DNA of 11,578 bases from JAZLIL01 sp045617405 (GTDB taxonomy: Bacteria > Bacillota > Clostridia > Lachnospirales > Lachnospiraceae), in the NCBI GenBank assembly GCA_045617405.1, contig JAZLIL010000111.1, positions 1-11,578 on the forward strand, written 5' to 3'. Positions 1-6,313 of this stretch are shown piece by piece; position 1 is the first letter of the stretch; each line of letters begins with the position of its first letter. The position numbers and the translations under genes are program-made. The notes beneath the pieces are model-generated. The model was not told the DNA's origin, made no database searches, and worked only from the letters and a program-made list of their open reading frames with translations.

Positions 1-786
1 GGAACGCCAGGCAAGACATTTCAGTTCTTTCTTTTCTACCTTACGATTATTGTTGTCTGGCAGCTCGTTTATGTGATTTTTGTTGATGTTCTCGGAGTAT
101 GGAAACCCTACATCATGCCGTCACCGCTTAAGATTGCAGACAAGGGCGCGGAGCTTCTGACGGATGGTTCCTTCTACGCCGCAATCGGTGCAAGCATGTG
201 GCGTATAATAAGAGGTTACGTTTTAAGTGTGGTTCTCGGTACGATTATCGGAACGGCGATGATGAAATCGAAGTTCCTTGAGATGAATCTTAAGCCACTG
301 ATTCTCGGACTTCAGACACTTCCCAGTATCTGCTGGGTTTCATTTGCCATCCTCTGGTTCGGACTGAGCCAGAATGCCGTTATTTTCGTTATTGTAATCG
401 GTTCCGCCTTCAGTATTGCAATGTCTGTTAATAACAGCTTTAAAAACATCAATCCACTTTACATCAAGGCGGCAAAGACTATGGGTGCCCGCGGATTTAC
501 GCTTTATTCAAAGGTTATGATGCCGGCAGCTCTTCCTATGATAATTTCAGGTCTTCGCCAGGGTTGGAGCTTTGCATGGAGAGCACTTATGTCATCTGAG
601 ATGATCATTTCCATGGTGGGTCTCGGTCAGCGTCTTGATACTGCAAGAAGTATCAGAGCCGACATCAACGAGATTGTAGTTATCATGATTGTTATCATAA
701 TCCTTGGTGTTCTTGTTGACACCTGCATTTTCAGCACCATTGAAAAGAAGATGTATTCTAAGAGAGGTCTTATTAAGAATGGCTGA
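1..786 (+). CDS. ABC transporter permease, sulfonate/nitrate/taurine type (5' end outside window)
   Basis: This is an integral membrane subunit of an ABC importer of the SsuC/TauC/NrtB class, which passes a small oxyanion or sulfonate from a binding protein into the cell, driven by a partner ATPase. The frame is open from base 1, so the true start lies upstream; 261 residues are visible. About six hydrophobic segments can be seen. The cytoplasmic EAA loop that docks the ATPase starts near visible residue 157 (AAKTMGARGF) and runs into the family-typical P-A-A-L-P and G-L-R-x-G-W stretch. The C-terminus is short and basic. The last 8 bases overlap the APS kinase gene, so the two are probably co-translated. 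That context favours sulfate or an organosulfur compound as substrate, but the substrate is inference: the binding protein and ATPase are not in view. An internal GTG at 73 is not needed as a start. Confidence 0.9.
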   Translation, partial: GTPGKTFQFFLFYLTIIVVWQLVYVIFVDVLGVWKPYIMPSPLKIADKGAELLTDGSFYAAIGASMWRIIRGYVLSVVLGTIIGTAMMKSKFLEMNLKPLILGLQTLPSICWVSFAILWFGLSQNAVIFVIVIGSAFSIAMSVNNSFKNINPLYIKAAKTMGARGFTLYSKVMMPAALPMIISGLRQGWSFAWRALMSSEMIISMVGLGQRLDTARSIRADINEIVVIMIVIIILGVLVDTCIFSTIEKKMYSKRGLIKNG

Positions 787-1357
787 TAATATTATTAGAT
801 TTGACACTAAGATCAAAAAAGAAGACAGAGAGAAGCTCCTTTCGCAAAAAGGATGTGTTATCTGGTTTACCGGACTTTCGGGATCAGGGAAGTCAACAAT
901 TGCAAATGCTGTCGAGAGCAGACTCAACGACGAAGGACTTCTTACCTACATGCTTGACGGAGACAACATCAGAAAAGGCATCAATTCGGATCTTGGCTTT
1001 TCCAATGAAGACAGAGACGAAAACATCAGAAGAATATCTCATATCGCCTCGCTTTTTGCCGACTGCGGTGTGATTACACTTGTGTCGTTCATTTCTCCTT
1101 TTCGGAAGATGAGAGAGATGGCGCGTACTCTTGTTCCTGAGGGAAGCTTTATCGAGGTCTATGTCAAGGCCGATTATGAAACATGCGCAAAGCGTGATCC
1201 CAAGGGTCTCTATCAGAAGGATATAAAGAGCTTTACAGGCAGGGATTCTTCATATGAAGCACCTGAATGCTGCGAGCTTGTTCTTGATACCGAATCACTC
1301 GATGTTGATTCATGCGCTTTGAAGGTAATAGAACTTATTAAGAGATTTGAACAATGA
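779..1357 (+). CDS. cysC: Adenylylsulfate (APS) kinase
   Basis: This cytoplasmic enzyme phosphorylates the 3'-OH of adenosine 5'-phosphosulfate with ATP, giving PAPS for sulfate assimilation or sulfation. The 192-residue length fits stand-alone CysC. Visible motifs in order are the Walker A loop GLSGSGKST (32-40), the APS-binding DGDNIR (60-65), the FISPFRKMR segment (104-112) with the conserved Ser106, RDPKGLY after residue 130, and a C-terminal FTGRDSSYEAPE lid motif (families usually have FTGIDsPYE). The frame is open further upstream, but the ATG at 779 gives the expected N-terminus, and AGAGAGG lies about 11 bases before it. The start overlaps the permease stop by 8 bases, and the stop overlaps the next ATG by 4. 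Sulfate adenylyltransferase (CysDN or Sat) is not seen and would be expected upstream. Confidence 0.95.
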   Translation: MADNIIRFDTKIKKEDREKLLSQKGCVIWFTGLSGSGKSTIANAVESRLNDEGLLTYMLDGDNIRKGINSDLGFSNEDRDENIRRISHIASLFADCGVITLVSFISPFRKMREMARTLVPEGSFIEVYVKADYETCAKRDPKGLYQKDIKSFTGRDSSYEAPECCELVLDTESLDVDSCALKVIELIKRFEQ

Positions 1358-2073
1358 AGAAATGCTCATTTGTATGTAAGTCAATAATCTTATCAGGACT
1401 TTTTGTATTCATTATAACGCTTCTTTCGGGATGCGGACGTGATTACAACACCGGTTCATTACAAAAGGGAGACCTTGTCGCAAAAGTAAAGGTAGAGAAT
1501 TACGATGAGGAGATGGTTTTTCTGCTTTACAAGGACGCAGCACCGAAGACTGTTGCCAATTTTGTCAGGCTTGCGAAGGACCGTGAGTACGACGGAAAGA
1601 GTTTTGACAGGATTATTTCAGGATACATGACTGAATGTTCGAATGGCTCTTACGATGACGAACGAGGCGATGAAAAGCTTGTAAAGGCGGAAATCAATCC
1701 TGAAATTCAGCCTTACTACGGAACACTTTGCGCCGTACCTGTAGGAAGCGAAAAGGCAGGCGGAGATGGTTTCTTCATTGTAAATGCGGACAGCTACTTT
1801 TTGCGGGAACTCAAAAAAATGGTTGAGTACAAGCAAAAGACAATGCTTGAGTATTTGAAGATCGGCTATGATTCAACCGTTACAGAGGAACAGCTTGAAA
1901 AGTACTATGAACTTGGCGGAGCTCCGTGGCTTGCGGGAAATGTAACTGTTTTCGGAAGACTTGTGTCGGGAAGCGAAGTACTGCGTTTGATTAGCGGCGT
2001 CAGTGTCAGCGATGAGTATGTTCCGCTTGAAGACGTAATTATCGAAAGCATCACAATTTATACACAGAATTAA
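1354..2073 (+). CDS. Cyclophilin-type peptidyl-prolyl isomerase lipoprotein, divergent active site
   Basis: This is a predicted membrane-anchored, extracytoplasmic cyclophilin. A signal peptide ends in the lipobox LSGC, with Cys27 as the lipidation site. The cyclophilin fold is recognisable from APKTVANFVRLAK, YDGKSFDRII, GGDGFFIVNAD and PWLAGNVTVFGRLVSG. The catalytic Arg is kept (Arg86 in FDRII). Positions that are usually Phe and Gln in the PGFMxQGG motif are Tyr91 and Glu94, and the usual QFF is GFF. A charged helical insert of about 40 residues separates the NAD and PWL motifs. The ATG overlaps the cysC stop (ATGA), so it is translationally coupled to the sulfur genes, although cyclophilin has no known sulfur role. 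Family assignment is firm; full isomerase activity is uncertain. It may be a folding chaperone for exported proteins or a reduced-activity relative. Confidence 0.85.
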   Translation: MKKCSFVCKSIILSGLFVFIITLLSGCGRDYNTGSLQKGDLVAKVKVENYDEEMVFLLYKDAAPKTVANFVRLAKDREYDGKSFDRIISGYMTECSNGSYDDERGDEKLVKAEINPEIQPYYGTLCAVPVGSEKAGGDGFFIVNADSYFLRELKKMVEYKQKTMLEYLKIGYDSTVTEEQLEKYYELGGAPWLAGNVTVFGRLVSGSEVLRLISGVSVSDEYVPLEDVIIESITIYTQN

Positions 2074-2105
2074 AGCAGTTTTTTCACATTTTGATTCTAT
2101 ATTTA

Positions 2106-2123
2106 CTTTATAAATTTATAAAG
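2106..2123. repeat. 18-bp perfect AT-rich palindrome
   Basis: CTTTATAAATTTATAAAG equals its own reverse complement over all 18 bases. It lies 33 bases after the cyclophilin gene stop and directly before the hairpin series. It could be an operator-like dyad, a cruciform, or one edge of a small mobile element. No T-tract or GC core supports a classical terminator. Confidence 0.8.
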
Positions 2124-2132
2124 CACAGGAAA

Positions 2133-2156
2133 ACCCACCGCCTTCAGGCAGTGGGT
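2133..2156. repeat. GC-rich hairpin resembling IS200/IS605-type end hairpins
   Basis: ACCCAC (2133-2138) pairs with GTGGGT (2151-2156), and GCC (2140-2142) pairs with GGC (2147-2149). There is one C/A mismatch between the two stems and a TTCA loop. No T-run follows on the + strand. On the - strand the stem is followed by TTTTCC, so a weak reverse-direction terminator is possible. Its look, a short GGTGGG/CCCACC stem with one internal mismatch, recalls the subterminal hairpins of IS200/IS605-family elements. That resemblance is from memory, and no transposase gene is present here. Confidence 0.65.
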
Positions 2157-2163
2157 GCTCTTG

Positions 2164-2199
2164 TACGAGGTGTGTGGTATCAAGACCCCGTACCTCGTA
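2164..2199. repeat. Imperfect 15-position inverted repeat / RNA hairpin
   Basis: TACGAGGT (2164-2171) and ACCTCGTA (2192-2199) are exact inverted repeats. In RNA the stem continues inward through two G-U pairs, a G-C pair, one mismatch (2175/2188) and three further pairs, leaving the loop ATCAAG (2179-2184). It sits about 75 bases upstream of the response regulator start, so it would lie in that gene's leader if transcription begins upstream. Confidence 0.75.
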
Positions 2200-2200
2200 A

Positions 2201-2213
2201 GGCACGAAGTGCC
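2201..2213. repeat. Short perfect hairpin GGCAC-GAA-GTGCC
   Basis: A 5-bp perfect stem with a GAA loop follows the longer inverted repeat after one base and is itself followed after one base by the recurring 30-bp sequence. It forms the third hairpin in a row in this intergenic region. There is no T-tract sufficient to call it a terminator (only CGCTTTTAT follows). Confidence 0.65.
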
Positions 2214-2214
2214 G

Positions 2215-2244
2215 CTTTTATATGAGCAAGCAGCGAAGCAGATT
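2215..2244 (+). repeat. Dispersed 30-bp intergenic repeat, copy 1
   Basis: The block starts CTTTTATATGAGCAAG and ends AGCAGATT. It matches 28 of 30 bases of the sequence at 11549-11578, in the same orientation, and both copies lie between genes. The bases before each copy are unrelated, so the shared part starts sharply here. Its 3' limit is unknown because the other copy is cut by the window end; the repeat may run on through TGCGAATAAC. Confidence 0.85.
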
Positions 2245-2274
2245 GCGAATAACATTGACTTACGGGGGGCTGTT

Positions 2275-2949
2275 TTGAACGATAAAATAAAGATACTTGT
2301 AGCAGATGATGAAATGAGAATGAGAAAGCTTGTGAGTGACTTCCTTACAAAGCACGGATACGATGTTATCGAAGCTGAGAACGGTGAGGAGGCTCTTGAT
2401 ATTTTTTTCTCCGACAAGGATATCTCCTGTGTTATCCTTGACGTGATGATGCCTAAGCTCGACGGCTTGGCTGTTTGCAGGGAAATCAGACAGTATTCCA
2501 AGGTCCCGATTGTGATGCTCACTGCTAAAAGCGAAGAAAAGGATGAACTTCTCGGCTTTGACCTTGGCGTTGATGAGTATATCAGCAAACCCTTCAGCCC
2601 GAAAATCCTTGTAGCAAGGGTTGATGCGATTTTGAGGCGTGCGTCCGTCACCGAGGAGAAGCTTTTTGCAGGTCCCATCGAGATTGATAATTCTGCCCAC
2701 ATTGTAAGGATTGACGGAAAGGAGATTGATTTGAGCGTAAAGGAATTTGAACTGCTCAGTTACTTCGTTATTAATCGCGGCGTCGCACTTTCCCGCGAAA
2801 AGATTCTTAACAATGTCTGGGATTATGATTATTTCGGCGATGTAAGAACAATCGATACCCATGTCAAAAAGCTGCGGAGCAAGATGGGAGAGCGTGGCGA
2901 TCTTATTAAGACCGTCTGGGGCATGGGGTACAAATTTGATCCCGAATAG
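2275..2949 (+). CDS. OmpR/PhoB-family response regulator
   Basis: This is a cytoplasmic two-component transcription factor of 224 residues, the usual length for the family. The N-terminal receiver has the acidic pair Asp11-Asp12, phosphoacceptor Asp56 (VILDVMMPKLDG), Thr83 and Lys105 (SKPF). The C-terminal winged-helix domain carries the expected LSVKEFELLSYF, REKILNNVWDYDY, RTIDTHVKKLRSKM and VWGMGYKF stretches. I chose the TTG at 2275: a GGGGGG Shine-Dalgarno (2264-2269) sits 5 bases ahead, and it places the receiver at the normal N-terminal position. Upstream codons from 2155 would translate the intergenic repeat region. The kinase gene follows after 18 bases. The target genes and stimulus cannot be read from the sequence; autoregulation and control of the lipoprotein downstream of the kinase are reasonable guesses. 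Confidence 0.93.
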   Translation: MNDKIKILVADDEMRMRKLVSDFLTKHGYDVIEAENGEEALDIFFSDKDISCVILDVMMPKLDGLAVCREIRQYSKVPIVMLTAKSEEKDELLGFDLGVDEYISKPFSPKILVARVDAILRRASVTEEKLFAGPIEIDNSAHIVRIDGKEIDLSVKEFELLSYFVINRGVALSREKILNNVWDYDYFGDVRTIDTHVKKLRSKMGERGDLIKTVWGMGYKFDPE

Positions 2950-2967
2950 TTTTGTGGGAGGCTTTCT

Positions 2968-4500
2968 TTGAAGAATTCATTCCGCGCCAAGCTAACAATT
3001 ATTCTTGTTGTCTCCGTTTTTTCGGCGATTTTTCTTTGCTGGTTTTTTACCTACTTCTTTCTTGGAAAGTTTTATAAGAAAAGCAAGGTAAAGAGCCTTA
3101 GTCTTGTGTATGAAAATCTCTGCGGATTCGATTATTCCGACATTGAAAATGATAATGTTGAAAGCAGGGCATATGAACAGATAGAGAATCTGTCTGCCGG
3201 TCATGATGTTGATATCTATGTTCTTGGAAAACGTGACAGTTTCTTTGGAAGTTATGAGTATTATTTCATATATCCGTCCGAAGAGGTTCTTATCGATCGG
3301 AGGAATAATTACGAACGTGTCAGAAGATCCATTTCCTATTATCTTTTTGGTCAGAAGCTTGATGTCGATTCAAGAGTTGAGCTTGTCGATTCCATTGAAA
3401 ACAGGTATGACATAAATGAGTTAATCGAGAGCGGAAGCAGGCATTATCTGGATCTTATCGGATTTATTACGGATGATTATGTTGTTTTTGTCAGAACCAA
3501 TTATGAGAGTATTGAACTCGGAACTAAGATTTCCGTATCGTTTCTTAAGAACGTCGGTATTATAGTGACCTTTATCGCAGCATGCATCATGCTTCTGATT
3601 TCAAAGAAGCTGACAGACAGGGTTATTTCTTTAAGCGTCGTTGCAAACAGTATCTCCAATCTTAACTTTGAAATGAAATGTGATGAATCTAAGGCGGACG
3701 AGATAGGAATTCTTGCCCATAGTATAAATTCGCTTTCAGATAAGCTGCGCGTTACTATTTCCGAACTGAAAAGTGCCAATAATGAGCTTGAAAGGGACAT
3801 TGCAAGGAAGAATGAAACGGATGAGATGAGACGTGATTTTATTAGCAGCGTTTCTCATGAGCTCAAGACGCCGATTGCTCTGATACAGGGCTACGCCGAA
3901 GGCTTGAGGGATAATGTTAACGATGATGAAGAGAGCAGAAATTTCTATTGTGAGGTAATTATCGATGAAGCAGATAAGATGAATAAGATGGTAAAGAAGC
4001 TCCTGACATTAAGCCAGCTTGAATCCGACAGCCAGGCACTTTGTTTCGAAAGATTCAATCTGAGTGCGCTTATTGCGGCTTGCGTTTCGTCATTTGATGT
4101 TATAGCAAAACAGAATCATATCAGTATTTCGACCGATATTGGTGAAAACGTTTTTGTCTGGGCTGATGAGTACATGATTGAGGAAGTGATAATGAATTAT
4201 CTGTCAAATGCGGTTCATCATTGCGAAGGTGAGAAACTGATACGTGTATCATGCAATGCATATGAGGAGATGGCCAGAATAAGCGTGTTTAATACAGGAA
4301 GATGTATACCGGCAGAAGAGCTCACATCAATCTGGGAGAAGTTCTATAAGGTTGACAAAGCAAGGACGAGAGAGTACGGCGGAAGCGGACTTGGTCTTTC
4401 AATAGTAAAAGCGATTGCAAAACAGCATAATCAGTCCTGTGGCGTTTGTAATGAAGTAAATGGTGTAACATTCTGGTTTGATATTGACATTACAAATTAG
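2968..4500 (+). CDS. Membrane sensor histidine kinase, partner of the upstream regulator
   Basis: This 510-residue sensor kinase should autophosphorylate and pass phosphate to the adjacent response regulator. The TTG start at 2968 follows GGGAGG (2956-2961) by 6 bases. A first membrane helix (about 9-32) precedes an extracytoplasmic region of about 160 residues, rich in charged and Tyr residues, that I do not recognise. A second helix (about 195-213) and a HAMP linker (about 214-266) follow. The HisKA motif SSVSHELKTPIALIQGYAEG carries the phospho-acceptor His297. The ATPase domain has an N-box (Glu406, Asn410, Asn414), a G1 box reading VFNTG with Asn442 where Asp is textbook, an F-box (WEKFYKVDKAR) and the G2 box GGSGLGLS (471-478). 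From memory, the VFNTG variant with IWEKFYKVD recurs in many clostridial kinases, so I treat it as active. Confidence 0.92.
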   Translation: MKNSFRAKLTIILVVSVFSAIFLCWFFTYFFLGKFYKKSKVKSLSLVYENLCGFDYSDIENDNVESRAYEQIENLSAGHDVDIYVLGKRDSFFGSYEYYFIYPSEEVLIDRRNNYERVRRSISYYLFGQKLDVDSRVELVDSIENRYDINELIESGSRHYLDLIGFITDDYVVFVRTNYESIELGTKISVSFLKNVGIIVTFIAACIMLLISKKLTDRVISLSVVANSISNLNFEMKCDESKADEIGILAHSINSLSDKLRVTISELKSANNELERDIARKNETDEMRRDFISSVSHELKTPIALIQGYAEGLRDNVNDDEESRNFYCEVIIDEADKMNKMVKKLLTLSQLESDSQALCFERFNLSALIAACVSSFDVIAKQNHISISTDIGENVFVWADEYMIEEVIMNYLSNAVHHCEGEKLIRVSCNAYEEMARISVFNTGRCIPAEELTSIWEKFYKVDKARTREYGGSGLGLSIVKAIAKQHNQSCGVCNEVNGVTFWFDIDITN

Positions 4501-4520
4501 AATGATTTTTTATAAACAAC

Positions 4521-4549
4521 TTGCGTAATTGTAGCGAAGGTGTTATAAT
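4521..4549 (+). promoter_or_regulatory. Sigma-A-type promoter for the lipoprotein-cheV unit
   Basis: TTGCGT (4521-4526) and a perfect TATAAT (4544-4549) are separated by 17 bases. They lie in the 112-base gap between the kinase gene and the lipoprotein, and would start RNA near 4556 with a leader of about 57 bases. This is the best promoter match I see in the window. No clear terminator hairpin follows the kinase stop, so read-through from the two-component genes may add to expression. Confidence 0.7.
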
Positions 4550-4612
4550 TATTGACAGAAGTGAAGTTTGGTAAAGATTTCATGATTTGTCATTAGAGTT
4601 GTGGAGGATGTT

Positions 4613-5320
4613 TTGAAAAAAGCGGGGATTTTAATAACAGTGGTTTTTCTTGTGCTGTGCCTTTCCGGCTGTGGCAGCACCTACAAACTCTCAGATGACG
4701 AGAACAGTGAAATTGCCGAGTATTGTGCGTATCTTCTTCTGAAGTACGACAAGAAGTATGAACCGACACTTCTTGAGAGAGAGGACCTTCCGGTGCTTAT
4801 CGATGAACCCGAGGAACCCGTCCCCGAGCCTGCACCTGAACCGACTCCCGAACCTGCACCGGGTGAGCCCGATGAACCGGGTCCGGAAGAAGAGGAACCT
4901 GCTGAAGAAATAAAGGTTGTCACTCTTTCCGATATAGTCGGTGAAAAAGGCATAAGCGTCGAGTACAAGGATTTCACAATTTCTGATGAGTATATTGGAG
5001 ATGTTGATTTTTATAATATCTCCGCAGGAAAAGGTCAGAAGGTCCTTGCAGCAAGATTTACCGTGACCAATTTGAAGGATAAGGCGTTGAAGTTTGATCT
5101 TTCGGATAATGATGTAAGCTACGGACTTGCACTTGGCAAAAAGAGCGTGGATTCGACTCTTTCAATACTTGACAATGATCTGCATTTCATGCAGACAAAG
5201 CTCAAGAGAGGAGAGTCTTGTGATGCAGTACTGATCTACATGATTGATGAAGACTATAGTGGCAAAATAGATTTTGTAGCCATGAATAAAGAAGAAAAGG
5301 TTTCAATTTCAATCAGATAA
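4613..5320 (+). CDS. Lipoprotein with Pro/Glu-rich linker and C-terminal beta-type domain, function unknown
   Basis: This 235-residue predicted surface lipoprotein has an N-terminal signal peptide ending in LSGC, with Cys20 as the lipidation site. A short conserved-looking helix (IAEYCAYLLLKYDKKYEP, 34-51) follows, then an acidic Pro-rich spacer (64-99) with PEPAPEPTPEPAP, and a C-terminal region of about 135 residues. That region has alternating hydrophobic strands (VEYKDFTISDEYIG, KVLAARFTVTNLK) reminiscent of the Ig-like DUF4352/DUF5067 lipoprotein domains. I chose the TTG at 4613 because GGAGG (4603-4607) lies 5 bases upstream and the signal peptide then begins MKK. The GTG at 4601 would lie on top of the ribosome binding site. 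It lies after a two-component system and before cheV, so it could be a cell-envelope target or accessory sensor; this is inference. I do not recognise the gene. Confidence 0.8.
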   Translation: MKKAGILITVVFLVLCLSGCGSTYKLSDDENSEIAEYCAYLLLKYDKKYEPTLLEREDLPVLIDEPEEPVPEPAPEPTPEPAPGEPDEPGPEEEEPAEEIKVVTLSDIVGEKGISVEYKDFTISDEYIGDVDFYNISAGKGQKVLAARFTVTNLKDKALKFDLSDNDVSYGLALGKKSVDSTLSILDNDLHFMQTKLKRGESCDAVLIYMIDEDYSGKIDFVAMNKEEKVSISIR

Positions 5321-5338
5321 CATTAACGGAGGTATTTT

Positions 5339-6250
5339 ATGGAAACTAATATCCTGCTTGAGAGCGGAACAAACGAACTTGAAATTCTTGAGTTTGTTGT
5401 CGGCACGAATCATTACGGAATCAATGTGGCAAAGATTAAGGAGATTATTACCTACAAGAAGCCTACAGCAATCCCCAATGCTCATCCTTGCATTGAAGGT
5501 ATTTTCATGCCCCGTGATGTTATTATTACTATTGTTGATCTCGGAAAGTGCCTGAATCTTCCTCCGAGCAATACTCTCGGTTCAGACATGTACATTGTGA
5601 CGAATTTCAATAAGCTTAACATAGCGTTTCATGTTAATAATGTTCTCGGGATTCACAGAGTATCATGGACAGAGATTTCTAAGCCCGATGATTCGCTTAA
5701 CAACTGCGGGAAGGGCGTTGCTACAGGTATTATCAAGCTTGCTGATAAACTCATTGTCATCCTTGACTTCGAGAAGATTGTTTCGGATATCAGCCCTGAG
5801 ACAGGTCTTAAGGTTTCTGAGATTGATGAGATGGGTGAACGTCAGAGAAGTTCTGTTCCGATTCTTATTGCTGAGGATTCACCTCTTCTTTCTGCACTTA
5901 TTAAGGACTCGCTCCATAAGGCAGGGTATGTGAATATTACAGCCAAGATGAACGGTAAAGAGGCATGGGATCAGCTTTGTGCCTACAAGGAAGGCGGAAT
6001 TGTCAAAGACAGGTGTTCAATTGTTATCACTGATATCGAGATGCCTCAGATGGATGGACACAGACTTACAAAGCTTATCAAGGATGATCCCGAGCTTAAG
6101 GATATTCCTGTCGTTATCTTCTCGTCGCTTGTAAATGACGAGATGAGAAAGAAGGGAGAGTCACTCGGGGCTGATGCCCAGCTTTCAAAACCCGAAATCG
6201 GTAATCTTGTTACTGCTATTGACAAACTGCTTGCTAAAAAGGATAATTAG
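5339..6250 (+). CDS. cheV: Chemotaxis coupling/adaptation protein CheV
   Basis: CheV fuses a CheW-like coupling domain to a receiver. It links chemoreceptors to CheA, and phosphorylation of its receiver contributes to adaptation. The 303-residue length is that of the family. The CheW domain spans roughly 12-155, with EILEFVVGTNHYGINVAKIKEI matching the first strands and GIFMPRDVIITIVDL the central part. The receiver (about 178-300) has PILIAEDSPLL, phosphoacceptor Asp232 (VITDIEMPQMDG), FSSL in place of the usual T-A (from memory common in CheV) and SKPE for the conserved Lys. GGAGG at 5328-5332 is 6 bases before the ATG. It lies 18 bases after the lipoprotein gene and is followed by a terminator. 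No cheA, cheW or receptor gene is in view, so it would act on proteins encoded elsewhere. Its presence implies a chemotactic, probably motile organism. Confidence 0.95.
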   Translation: METNILLESGTNELEILEFVVGTNHYGINVAKIKEIITYKKPTAIPNAHPCIEGIFMPRDVIITIVDLGKCLNLPPSNTLGSDMYIVTNFNKLNIAFHVNNVLGIHRVSWTEISKPDDSLNNCGKGVATGIIKLADKLIVILDFEKIVSDISPETGLKVSEIDEMGERQRSSVPILIAEDSPLLSALIKDSLHKAGYVNITAKMNGKEAWDQLCAYKEGGIVKDRCSIVITDIEMPQMDGHRLTKLIKDDPELKDIPVVIFSSLVNDEMRKKGESLGADAQLSKPEIGNLVTAIDKLLAKKDN

Positions 6251-6259
6251 TATAAACGG

Positions 6260-6292
6260 AGCGGTTCACCTTCGTGAACCGCTTTATTATTT
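6260..6292 (+). terminator. Intrinsic terminator after cheV
   Basis: AGCGGTTCAC (6260-6269) and GTGAACCGCT (6274-6283) form a perfect 10-bp stem with a CTTC loop, followed by TTTATTATTT. It starts 9 bases after the cheV stop. The U-tract is interrupted by A's, so termination may be partial. No distinct promoter is evident between it and the next gene at 6314. Confidence 0.88.
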
Positions 6293-6313
6293 CACTATGG
6301 AGAATCGTTTCAG

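Noticed and set aside
704..778. N-terminal extension of APS kinase upstream of 779
   Set aside because: It overlaps deep into the permease in another frame; the ATG at 779 gives the family-typical start.
2083..2122. Promoter in the AT-rich stretch before the hairpins (TATAAA at 2109 or 2117)
   Set aside because: Candidate -35 elements (TTCACA, TTGATT) have spacers of 12 or 20 bases rather than 16-18, so I could not support a call.
2155..2274. N-terminal extension of the response regulator from GTG 2155
   Set aside because: It would translate the hairpin and repeat DNA, has no binding site, and makes the receiver start about 40 residues late; TTG 2275 has a strong site.
2103..2702. Open frame on the - strand over the regulator start and intergenic region
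   Set aside because: It lies antisense to a well-conserved receiver domain and has no family resemblance.
4529..4540. Third copy of the dispersed repeat (GTAGCGAAG)
   Set aside because: Only about nine bases match, with no match on either side; within chance.
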